Assembly: GCF_965638725.1 (NCBI RefSeq)
Contig: NC_134955.1
Span: 6,926,316 to 6,990,315 of the forward strand
Direction of reading: 5' to 3'
Length of the DNA stretch: 64,000 bases
Source of the DNA: Aptenodytes patagonicus
Lineage: Eukaryota; Chordata; Aves; Sphenisciformes; Spheniscidae
Shown: positions 48,569-60,100 of the stretch, in pieces
Numbering within the stretch: the stretch's first letter is position 1
Layout of the letters: every line of letters starts with the position of its first letter
Made by a program: the position numbers and the translations under genes
Notes under the pieces: generated by a model
Seen by the model: only the letters and a program-made list of their open reading frames with translations
What the model was told of the DNA's origin: nothing
The model's database searches: none

Positions 48569-49039
48569 GTTTAATTCTCAAAACAGCAATCTAGCTTTAA
48601 ATCTTAATGAGAATGTCTCCAGAGTAACTGGGATGGCAGTGGATTTGCTCTTGATTTAGCATATTGTTCAAGAAACATACATAATTACTTAATCATGCAT
48701 TCATAACTTTATATCAATCGGATTTCAAGCTAAATATAGATAAATGGATCACTGATTGTACTTAAATCATTTGGGTCTCAGGATTTGAATGGTTTAAAAA
48801 TAATGCACTGATTTACATGAAAACCAGTGACTTTGCACAGTGCACTTCACTCTCGGTAAAATAATTGGCAAAAATGCTTTTCTTTTATTGCAAAATTGCT
48901 TTCTGTTTTTCCTCCATTTGCTAAAATCTCAGTCTATTCGTAGATACTATCGGGGTGCTGTAACATTCAACAGGCCGCAGAGTATTAGCCGGTCTTTCTG
49001 CAAAGACATGAGCTGTATACATGGACAGCACTGCTAACA

Positions 49040-49055
49040 CCCCCCCCACCCCCCC
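49040..49055 (-). promoter_or_regulatory. G-quadruplex-capable G7-T-G8 run in the LGR4 3' UTR
   Basis: The mRNA strand reads seven G, one T, then eight G. This is enough for four GGG tracts with 1-2-nt loops. Confidence 0.6.
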
Positions 49056-49660
49056 GATGCATCAATATTCCTTCCAACAGTGTGACCCGACTGCATAATA
49101 CTGAAGAAAGTTCCTGTGGTTCACCTGAAGTAATGCATCATCACTGGAAAAATATGTTCAACCCTCTTATTCCTGACAGCTGTTAATATGCTTATTTCAT
49201 AGTCTACAGATATTGTGGATTACAAGTGCTTTGTTGTAACAAAACCTTTTTTTAAAATTGAACGTTGGCTTGAAATACAAAACAAACATGGTATTCCTAT
49301 ATTGCTGTCACAGTTGTGTTTGGGAGAATTAATCCCTTTTTTGGCCCTGCAGTAAAATTCATCCTGAGATTCAATGCTGAATACACTATACAAAGCTAGC
49401 AAGAGAGTTTCTTGCTTAATTATAGAAAAGTCACATTTAAAAATAATTTTTTTAATATTAAACAGCTGTCCTTTATATTGTGCTTTGGCAGAAAAAAAAA
49501 AAAGAAAAAATCAACAGAACTTACCTTGCCAACAGCAGAAGCAAAGTACAACTGGAGTACAACGTGGAAACACACCATTAGCATGTAAAAAACTGTGTAA
49601 AAGAAACCACTATTGCATGGAAAGAGTAAAAATATTGGGTAGCAGATTTGGTTTACCAAT

Positions 49661-49668
49661 TATTTACA
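49661..49668 (-). promoter_or_regulatory. Pumilio recognition motif UGUAAAUA in the LGR4 3' UTR
   Basis: This is an exact consensus match, about 190 nt after the stop codon. Confidence 0.5.
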
Positions 49669-49860
49669 GTCAGGGCAATTGATTTATTTGTTTAATTATT
49701 TTCAAATGTATGGCTCAAGAAGTTACTGCCCGCTTCCCTTCTTTACAAATGACACTAAACGATGATTACAAAAGTGCTTCCTGCTCGAAAGGTCAAAACA
49801 GGCAACAGTCTACGAAGCGTTATACCTCTTTATTAGAGCAGCTGATGGCAAAAAGCCTTT

Positions 49861-51137
49861 TCAGTCTTTAACTCTTGGTATGTTGTAGGCATAACGAACC
49901 AAAGGGAATCCTCGGCTTTGGTAGAAACACGCACGGCCGCAGGCCTGCACTTGGTCTGAGCTGTCCGACACGAAGGAGTCGTCCTCGTCCGCGTAGTCGG
50001 AGTGGGCTGACTGGGTGCCACAGTCCGACCAGTAGCCATCCGGCCGTTGGCAAGGCACCACTGCCAGCGTGGGGCAGCTGTGTGATTTTATTAAATGTTT
50101 ACAGGGCACGGGCTTGGATAAAAGGAGCGATTCGCAACATTCACACACGGCGATGTTACCCTGCAAATGGGTGTACACGCCACAGTCGTAGTAAAAATCC
50201 TGTGTCACGCAGCCCCCTTGAGCGTTGACGGCAATTGCTACCGCTCCGTTCTTCCTGGTCATATGGCGCCTGAGCAACTTCCAGTCTTCCTTGAACTTTG
50301 GGTTGAAGAATACGTACAGAACTGGATTCAGGCAAGCAGGTAAGGGGAAAAATATCAAAGTAACAGACTTCATGATTTCAGGGCTGATAGAAATTGCAGT
50401 GATCAACGGTGCAAATGAGAAAAACGCAACGGGGCAGAAAAAGATGCAGTTCGTGAAGATTAGCCAAGCGACATGCTTAATCATGCTGGACTGCGAGTTT
50501 TCGGAGAGGTCCTCTTTTTCCAAGTTGCAATACAGTTTAGTGTAGATAATAGCCATTAGCAAAAATGCTAATGAATTCAGGAGCACTAAAGTTACTGTGA
50601 AACCTAACGAAGGTGTTTCTCCAGTGGGGAAGGGCAAGCAAAGGGGTGATGCCGAGTACTCCGCTTTATAAAAAAGTGGTAAGCATCCTGCTACCACAGC
50701 ACACAGGAAAGCAAAAACTGCTGCAATTTGAAATTGTTTTTGGCGATTGCTTTTTCCCTTTTTAATGATCTCCTTCGCAGAGAAGCTCCGTTCAACAGCT
50801 GCCAACATCAGGAAAAAAATGGCACTTTCTGACGAAAAGACTGCAAGAAACCCAGCAACTCTGCAACCACTGCCAGTCTCCCACCATATGCCAAATTCAG
50901 CAAATCTTCCCCAAGAGACAGCATCCAAGAAAGTTAAAATACCAGTATAGACTCCCATAAATAAGTTAGAGACAGAAATCAGGCCTATAAACAGTTTGGA
51001 AGATGGCAATGGAGTACAAGATGCAAATATTGTTAACATGACAAGCAGGTTGAAGAACAAAGCAACCAAAAAAATAAACCAGACAGTAAGTCGAATCATC
51101 CAGCTGCCCAATAAATATTCACAAGGCTTAAAAGCAC
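49861..51137 (-). CDS. LGR4: LGR4 exon 18: seven-transmembrane domain and cytoplasmic tail
   Basis: The acceptor CTTCTAG precedes 51,137, and the first two bases complete a Gly codon. It encodes about 425 residues. After [14 protein letters not shown] come seven hydrophobic helices. Class A receptor features are present: ECL1/ECL2 cysteines (SGCRVAGF and SPLCLPFP), ERS in place of the DRY motif after helix 3, as usual in LGR4-6, and NPVLY at the end of helix 7. The tail holds several cysteines ([18 protein letters not shown]) and an acidic Ser stretch ([15 protein letters not shown]), ending [14 protein letters not shown]...PRVKD. The stop is TGA at 49,861-49,863. The sequence is intact, with close similarity to mammalian LGR4. 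The open frame continues 40 nt upstream of the acceptor as intron read-through. Confidence 0.98.
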
Positions 51138-54100
51138 CTAGAAGAGAAAAAAAAAACAATAACAGAAAGACAACCAACTTAGGAAAAAAATCGTGCCTTA
51201 ATAAGCAAGATTTTCAAAAGGTATTACAAGAGCACTCCTCATTAATTCATGAATAGAGTACACAGCTGAACTGCTAAATAGGTCAGTTGAAAGTAAACTA
51301 TTCTGCTGAAGCTATTTACTAATTAATTATGCCTGAAATAATAATTACTGTGATGAATGGTCACTTGAGAATACTTTGTATAAACAAGCTAGCTAAACAA
51401 ACTTAATTACCTTTTGGCTACTCAAAATAGCTTTTAGTAGTGCCACCTAAATACTTTTTATTTTCTTTAGATTTCATACTTCATTAAAAAGGTTGGTAAC
51501 AAAATAAAAGCAAACGTTCACAACCGACTTGTAAGGGGAAAGAATTTTTTAGAAGTAACATGTTCTCTCAAAAAATGATTCACAAACATGTCTTCTGGAG
51601 TAACTTTTGGTCACAAGGAAACATCTGTAAAACAGCCGACAAATTCGATTTAATCAGCTTTAATAGGGACAGGAATTCACCACAAGCCCTCTCCCCCACC
51701 CTCATCACTGAAAGGCACTGTGAGCTTGGAAAGTCATATAAGAAAAATGATTTCTTTTTTCTTCTTCTTTTGCCACTTAAAAAAGCTTAAATAATAAAAA
51801 ATGTCCAACAAGCAAAACAACATGAGGCGAGACAAGGAAAAAAGGTCACTACTACTGCTTACCCTTCTAATCCTTCTAATTGCTATTTATTCCATAGGGA
51901 AATCCTACTGATTTTAAGTAACAATTAGAAGAGTTTAACCTCTCCTACATCCCCATTAGGCACTGCTAATTGTCCAAAGCACAATAGCTGGGGATCTCTC
52001 CCTGCAGTCGGGCACTCTGGGAGCTGAAGGCAGAGCAGAAAAATGCCAGACTGTTCTGCCACCTTGGGCTGGAGCTTCTGAGCCGGATTCAGCCCACGAC
52101 TCCCGGCTCTGCACAGCTCATGCCCTTCCTTTAGGCAGGTGAAAGTTAAGTACAACCCATCCCTAATGCAGGCTGGAGCAACTATGGAGAATGATTAAAT
52201 GTCAGTGCAAAAATCTCCCAAGGCCTACAGCAACTTCCAGAATTTACTGAACTGACAAGTCAAAAAAGAATCTTTTTGTTTGTTTAAACGAGCAAGCTTC
52301 ATTTCTGGGCAAGAAATAATGGTACTAACTGCATTATCAGGCCGGTAAAATCAGCAGTAAAATCCCTTTTTTTGCAGGTATTCCTGAGTAAGACACGCTT
52401 GCCAGAATAATTATTTTTACAGTACATTCACATGATGCAACAATACCTGCTAAGCTGAATCTACTTAAAAATAAAACCAACTTCCTATTTTAGGAGATTT
52501 AAAAATGTCAGTGCTGTGCTTCCAAAATCAGTTTGAAGTCTGTTTTTTCGTAGCTGTACAATGAGGTACCTTTAGACAAACAAAACCCACCACGCTTTCC
52601 TGTCTTTCTGCCAAGGTCTAACTATCCTTAGAGTTAAAAGTTACCCTCCTCTCTCACTAATATTCCTAGTCCACCGGGGAAAATCCATGCTCGGAAGGAT
52701 GAGTTTCGCAGCTTTCAGTGCTACGCTACTTGAGCGCCACTGTTCAGCAATCCATTCCTGCCATTAGGCAAAGTGGAAAGTGGATCTACGAGATGAGCAA
52801 TGATTCAGAACTTACATGGTGGGTGGAGTGTCCTACTTATGACCAGACGACAGCATGGCATAGAAAACAAGTTGTTAGTATGGGAGGGACTGGTGAAAAA
52901 CAAGGCAAATTGTGAACTTGTAAAACAAGCTCTTCATTCCTTTCAGAGCTACAGCATCTCTGGCATGGGCAAAAAGAGAGAGCTAAAGGCTTTAAAGATT
53001 TAACCCATGTAACACACCATCCAAATTCTCATTCTGTGAACAGGAGATCAAAAGCAAATAAGCAGCACTGGTCAAATTGATTCTCAGATCACGTACAGTT
53101 ACATTAATAATATATTTGACTTTCTGATCACAATTTTTTTTGGCTGTGATCAAGAAATCCTTGCGCTATTCTATATACTAAAGCTGGAGCTAGCCCAAAA
53201 GATGAAGAGTGAACAGATTTTCGTAATGAATGTAAAATACCAGTTTAGGAGAAGAGAATGAAAGACGACTTGGAAAACCCCTGTTCATCCAGAAGTAACT
53301 TCACTGGAAGCATTCTGTTCCCCCATCTATGCGTTCCTGTTTATGCAAACAGGAGGGTAAAAGATGTATAGAAGGAATCCTCTAGAGAGCCCGTGGCAAA
53401 GGCAAGGAAGTAGGAGGCACCACCACAGCAAGCGCTTTAGGAGCTGAGTGGAACCGTGTGTGGAAATTTGCCGTACGAGGAAGATAAGCAGAATGGCAGC
53501 AATGAAGCTGCCTAGAATGAAAGTATTTGTTTGCAAGATCAAAGACTTTCAACACTCCTGGACTGTTCAAGCCTGAATTGGAGTAGTTCTGGTATGCTAA
53601 TAAGACTACTCGTTGCACAAATATCTGTAGCAGTTTAAGATGCTACTGCCTGCTCCAGCTACTTGTAACAGCCCTCTGCTGTCAATTAATGCGGCTATAG
53701 CAGGGCTGCGGAACAGATCACGTGTGCATTCCTCCTCCTCTCTCCTGCAAAGACATCAGGCTTAGTTAAAACCACCAATGACAGCCATTCGAGTTAAGCT
53801 TTTAAAGCACAGGCTGACTTCTCACTGAAACAGATGAGCATTCATACAGTCTGCTCCACAGACATCTCTTTGGCAAGAGTAATGCAGAATTAGGGGACAG
53901 TGCATTAAACACAGCAAGCTCCAAATAAAAGTATTACAGTTTTGTATGTTCTGCTTATGCTTACTTCTCCAATATAGTGCTGCATGTTTAAAGCTGAGGC
54001 AAATCTTTGTGATTGCTCATCCAAAACAACACTGACATCAAATGAAGTTTCACCCAAGCAGTGTAGAATTTAATCTTCTGTGTACAGAATGACTACGAGG

Positions 54101-57100
54101 AATGAAACATGTAATTCTGCAGACAACTATTTGCATAACACCATGCCCGAAGTTCACAATGTGGCTAAAGCATATTATAAGATGTACCTGTTGCTGGTGT
54201 ACAGTGAATAATAGTCTGTCCCAGTTCCTCATTTTCCTCATTTCTTAGAGCATCTGCATCAGCTGTATCCAAGTAAAAATGAAAAACGGGTTAGTTGTAG
54301 GAATCAAAAAAAGAAGCAAAATGCAGTGAAGCTGCCTAGGATGGAAGTAGTCCTTTGAAAGATCAAATACCTAACACTTCACCAACGTTCAAGCCTTTAA
54401 CAAGTGGAGCTGTTCTAGTTTGCCATGTAAGGTTGAATGCTCAGCGTGGAAATCACTGCAGCAGTTTGAGTTACTACTGCCTGTCCCAGCTACTCACAAT
54501 GCTTTGTAACAAAGCAGCAACATCTTTCATCACCAGGGAAAGATCTATGGGCCCTGAAGTAGACAGTGGAAGGACAAGCCCTTTCTGAACAGGAAGCTCG
54601 AAATACTGAGAACCATAAAACATTTTCGTTCTGGCAGAAAATGACAGAAACAATACTGGCAGTTTAGAATTTAAAAAAAAAAAAGATTTTTTTTTTTTTC
54701 CTTAGACAGGTCTTACACATTTAGAAAGAACATGGCACTGCCTATCTGTAAGCAGCCACTAAGCACTTTCAGAGTCAGCTTTTGTATCCCTATAAAGATT
54801 TACATTTTCCAAATTTCCTTATTCAAAGACAAGCACACACTGTTACTCGGTCTAGTCTGGCCCAAAATAATACTGCCGGTTTAGTACAATGAATCATTTA
54901 CCCTTCTCACGATCCATCAAGGCACCTTGATCTTGGTGACTGGAATCTTCAGCATTAGAGTTTAAGTAAGAATCACAACCCCAAAATGCACAGCACTGGT
55001 AAGCATACGGTACAGAGAGTGACCTGAAATACAGGCAGAACAACAGAGTGTTACCCATTGTAACCTGAGTTACACTGAAGCTTCTTTTTGTCACAGTTGC
55101 TCATAAAAAACTATTTCAAATTGGATCAGTTGTAACCATTTCTGATGAACTTTTGCACTGAGATAAAGGACAGGTGATGCATCCAAGTCTTCTCTGCTGC
55201 AAGGAGTACAAAGACAATTCTGTGATGTTTAGCTCTCTTTACTACTCATTCTATTCCATATACAAAACAAATTCTGATTGGTGTTTGTGGCATTGCTGTA
55301 CAAATTAAACTGAAAACTAATTAAGCAAGTTAATTGAAAAGTAACTGTTTTCTAAGAAAGTTAATTCCCAGATAACCACAATATTAAAAATTACATCTTT
55401 CCTTCTCACTCTTCATTTTGTGGCCCCAAAATAAGATATTTGTTTTTGCTATTGTCTTTTTGTATGTTTGACAGAAATGGTGCATACTATTAATCCTGGT
55501 AGAGAAGAAGTACAGCTGCATACGGAGTTTTAAAAAGTCCACATAAACAATGAAATCATAGAATCATAGAATCATTAAGGTTGGAAAAGACCTCTAAGAT
55601 CATCGAGTCCAACCGTGAACCCAACACCACCACCCACTAAACCATGTCCCTAAGTGCCTCATCTACACGTCTTTTAAATACCTCCAGGGATGGGGACTCC
55701 ACCACTTCCCTGGGCAGCCTGTTCCAATGTTTCACCACTCTTTCAGTAAAGAAATTTTTCCTCACATCCAATCTAAACCTCCCCTGGCACAACTTGAGGC
55801 CATTTCCTCTCGTCCTATCGCTTGTTACTTGGGAGAAGAGACCGACCCCCACCTCGCTACAACCTCCTGTCAGGTAGTTGTAGAGAGCGATGAGGTCTCC
55901 CCTCAGCCTCCTTTTCTCCAGGCTAAACAACCCCAGTTCCCTCAGCCGCTCCTCAGAAGACTTGTTCTCCAGACCCTTCACCAGCCTCGTTGCCCTTCTC
56001 TGGACACGCTCCAGCACCTCAAAGTCCTTCCTGTAGTGAGGGGCCCAAAACTGAACACAGTACTGGAGGTGCGGCCTCACCAGTGCCGAGTACAGGGGCA
56101 CGATCACTTCCCTAAATAGCAGACCAGAAGCTAATTTTTCTGACTCAAGGCTACAGTATCAACTACCTGCAGTATTGTTCCTGAATTCTGTTCTTGTAAA
56201 TATTTAGGAGGAACGTCAGTCTGAAGGATCCCACAATGCATTAGTTCACAAACACAGATCCAAACCTAAAAAACAATCTGCTGTTTCCACAGGACTGCTG
56301 AGGCCTGACACGGATTCCTTTGCTGGCCTTAGACAAATTAACAGTATCTTCATCTCCATTTTTTCCATCAGACAACATGGGAAACAATTTCTAACTGCTT
56401 CTTGAGGAGCGAAATATTAACGTGCAGAAAGATCTTTGAAAATGCAAAGCAGTTAACCACTGTCTGATCCACTTCCCACTGAAATCAGTACCAGGTTTCC
56501 ATTTGAATGATTACTGTTACTCTTATCGTTCGCCTCCAAGAACAAACAGCATGCGTATAAAGGGTGGTGATTATGGAATCAGACACCCGCGTGTCTTCTC
56601 CCGTTTTCCACACTCTGAAAGACAGATGTGCTCAGTTCAGTAACAAATGGAATCCACCCAACCCACTACTCCAAAGTCGGATGATATCTACCTGAAAAGT
56701 GGTGGAGGAAAAATAGAAAAGTTTCCAAGAAAATTGTCTGCAAATGGCTTCTATATCAGAATAGTCAGATGCCCTTTTATATAGGCCAACATTAAGGCCC
56801 TACAGGACTCAGCGGATCGTTTGTCATGAGTAATTATCTAAACTGGCTTAATTTATTGTCATGTTGCTTGTTACTGTCAAAATAAGCGAGGCACTCTGTA
56901 GTGTTATTTACCAACGTACCGGAGCTTTGCAAAGTTCTTTGCTGCCAAAGCTTCTTTCAACTCAGAATTGCCTGCAAGTTTAAGCTGGTTCAGTCCACTC
57001 AATCCTTCACTTGGAACTGAAGTGAGTTCGTTGAAACTTAGGTCTCTGAAATGTGAATATTAAGACAGCGTTACAACAAAGTAAGGCTGAAGATCCTATA

Positions 57101-60100
57101 GCATACACTTCATTGGAGTAGGAAGGCTTTTTAAGTCTCACACCGAGGCTGTGGTCTAGCAAATGCCCGTCAGTGCAGCAGGCACTTTCAAGAAGTCTGT
57201 CCTGCATATATTCAGCTAGTGAGAGGTTTCGTGATCCACAGAGATGAAACATACAATGGGCGCATACCAGTTTTAAGCTAAAACCATTTACTCTCGCAGC
57301 AGTTTAATGATAGAGGGAGGACGCTGCTGCACAGAATAGCCTACTTACAGGTTAACAATAGCTCCAACAGTGGTGAAAGCTTCCTTGTGGATCTGACGGA
57401 TCCGATTTCTACTGAGGTCGCTGCAATGAATGCCAAATGAGATTTTAGCAGTTTCATCAAAACTTTGTAACAGCCACTGTACTGAGAAAAAAGCTAAGGT
57501 GACAAATACATGATGTCTTTGTCAGAAAAGCCGAACAACACTCCTGTTTCCCCTCTCTCCCCAGTCAGCCAGGTGCAGTAGCAGCCAAATCCCGTGGTAG
57601 GGCAGCTGTATCTATCCTGCTTCACCTCATCCCCAAGGCAGCATCCATCTCCCATTCCTGCCCCCTTCCCCCTCCTTCTGCTAGCAGCTCAGCCTGCGCT
57701 CCCAAGGCAGAGGCCGCCGCGGACACCACCCATTCTCCCAGGCTGAAGGTGCCAGGACAATCCCTTCGGTGCCAACCGCACCTGCAGCAGGGCACGCCGG
57801 CAGGGGTGGGGGAAGGCAATGAAAGAACAAGCAGAAGGGCATCTGCTTTGTTGGATTTCAAAATCCAGATCCAGTTCCTGCTGGACCACCATGACTTATA
57901 TTATGACATTCCTTTTAAAACACCTGTCAATTTGTGGATTTTTTTTCTGATAATTTCAATGTTCCTATATCATCTTCATATAGCTACAGATGTAAGGGGA
58001 GGGGAAAATTTTGTTTACTGATCTGCTCCTCCTGAGGAAAACAGATAGGATGTCTCCAATAAATACTATATAATGGAATAATATAGTAATAATATAATGC
58101 AAAATAGTGGACTACCGAAAAAAATCTCCTTTTTTTATCTCCATGTATGTGTATATATATTAAAAATTTCTTTATAGGCTAGAAAAACAAAATGGAGAAT
58201 AGAAAGAACGGGACTGAAACTGGCTGCTGCTAGTATCTCTTGTACATGGTTTGCTTCACCTTAGGACCCAGCATACCTGGCCTTTTGCCATCAATCAGAT
58301 GTGTAACACCAAACCCTGACATCAGTTTACATGGGAATCAAAAACATTATCTTGTTTTACTCAGTATGCAACTACATGCACTTACAGGATACGAAGGGAG
58401 GACAGTCCTTGAAAGGTATCCTCTGTGATTTCATGGATTTGATTATGCTGTAAGGAACTGCAGAGTGAAGAAGCAGAAACAGAGCTTTATTGGCAAACTG
58501 GGCTGGCTTCAAACTAAGGGATAGCTCGGTGCCTGCTAATACACAGATTTAGCCTTACCAATGGCAAGATTTTTCTCATTTCCCCTTGTAGGCAAACTGT
58601 TTTAAGTATCTGCTCTGCACTTCGCATTAGCCATGTTATACAACCATGAAGCTCTTTCGTGGCGCCTCTGCCCAATCCCAATTCACAACTCATTTAACTT
58701 AGAAGAGACTGTTAAGTGTGGACTGTATTATTTCCAAGCTAAAAGTAACACTTTGTGAACTTTGAAGAGTCACACTGAGATTTAAAACAAATCTATTTAA
58801 TTCTGAAGGAATCTTTAGGCCATATTCTTACCCTGGGTGCACTTTTACTTCTCGAAATATGGATTTATGAAAGGAACACGTTGAGAAGAGCTAATGGGCA
58901 AATTATACTTCCAGTTCACTAGCTCCCTTTACAATGAACCATGTGTACAATGAGCCCGAAGATGTCAAGAGTGTAACAGCAAAAGCCTGTGAGAAGTCTA
59001 TTAGCCCCACTCTGGTTAAGGGGAAAGAAGCTTGAGAGCAGTAGAGGTAGAAGGAGAAGTAGGAATATATGAAGGCAGAAAAATCGTGTAGGGTCTGGAA
59101 ATTAAGCTTAAGCTTTAAAGCAATGAAGTAAGGAAAAGCAAAGATGGGGTTTGAATGTGTCTTACAGGGACTAGAGGAAAACGTTTTACACAAGCACAGG
59201 CTGATGGTTGGAGGGAACTGAAGAGTGGAAGAGATACGAGGCAGGAAGAAAAATACATAAATGCTCGTTCTATTTATGCGTATAGCAATGCTACTATGAA
59301 ATGCAGGATTAAGGTGTCCTTCATTCTTTTTTGTGCCATAGGAACAATTAAACCTTAGCTAATTGAGGAAAACACAAGTGGTTGAATTCTCTATCCAGCA
59401 CACTCCTCACATGAGATGGTTATATCATCTCTCTCCGTCCTTAATCTTAGAAACTTATGATCAAACGTGAAGCAAAAAAGTTTCTAGAGACTTGGACTAA
59501 GCACACTAAGGAGGTAATAAAGATAAAAAACATGTATTTCTACTTACATTTCTTCCAAGGAGTGGCAGCCCTTAAAACTTGGGAGGTCCTTTATATTGTT
59601 GTAAGACAAGTCCCTTCAAAACAGAAAATGGGAGAAAGGTGCTTAGTTCAACTCTTTTCTACTTGAAACATCTCATCACTTGTAACCATTAAATGGATTG
59701 GCAGAAAAGTCTTCCTGTTACTAATATTCCGTGGAAAAACTAAGGGCAGTTTAGAGAAAATCTTGAATGGAATCACAAGTGTGATCTCTCCACAGCCATC
59801 CTAACTAGCCCCACTTCAATTATACATATTATATACACCCAAAAACGTAGAAAGACATAACTGCTATGTCAAGTTTGCAACAGTCAGCAAATAGCAGAAA
59901 TAAGGCTGTCTATATAACTCTGTAAAATGTTGATTCATTGCCTTTTATTCACTCTATCCATGTAACCCTTTTAAAAACTACATTTCTATATCTCTCCCCT
60001 TTTTTGTCTCTGAATTCGGTGAACTTTTTTGTTTTACTTTCCTGAAATATTCAACCAGTGATGTAAAGCAAGCAAGCAAGCGTGGAAAATAAAAAATCAT

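Larger units (their letters stand above)
47871..49860 (-). other. LGR4: LGR4 3' untranslated region
   Basis: It runs from the LGR4 stop codon to a predicted cleavage site near 47,870 and is about 2 kb, in line with other vertebrate LGR4 mRNAs. It contains three Pumilio-type motifs and one G-quadruplex-capable run, listed separately. Upstream AATAAA-like sequences near 48,155 and 48,360 could give shorter forms. The extent is inferred from motifs. Confidence 0.65.

Noticed and set aside
50225..51256. Plus-strand frames opposite LGR4 exon 18
   Set aside because: They are antisense shadows of the conserved receptor exon.
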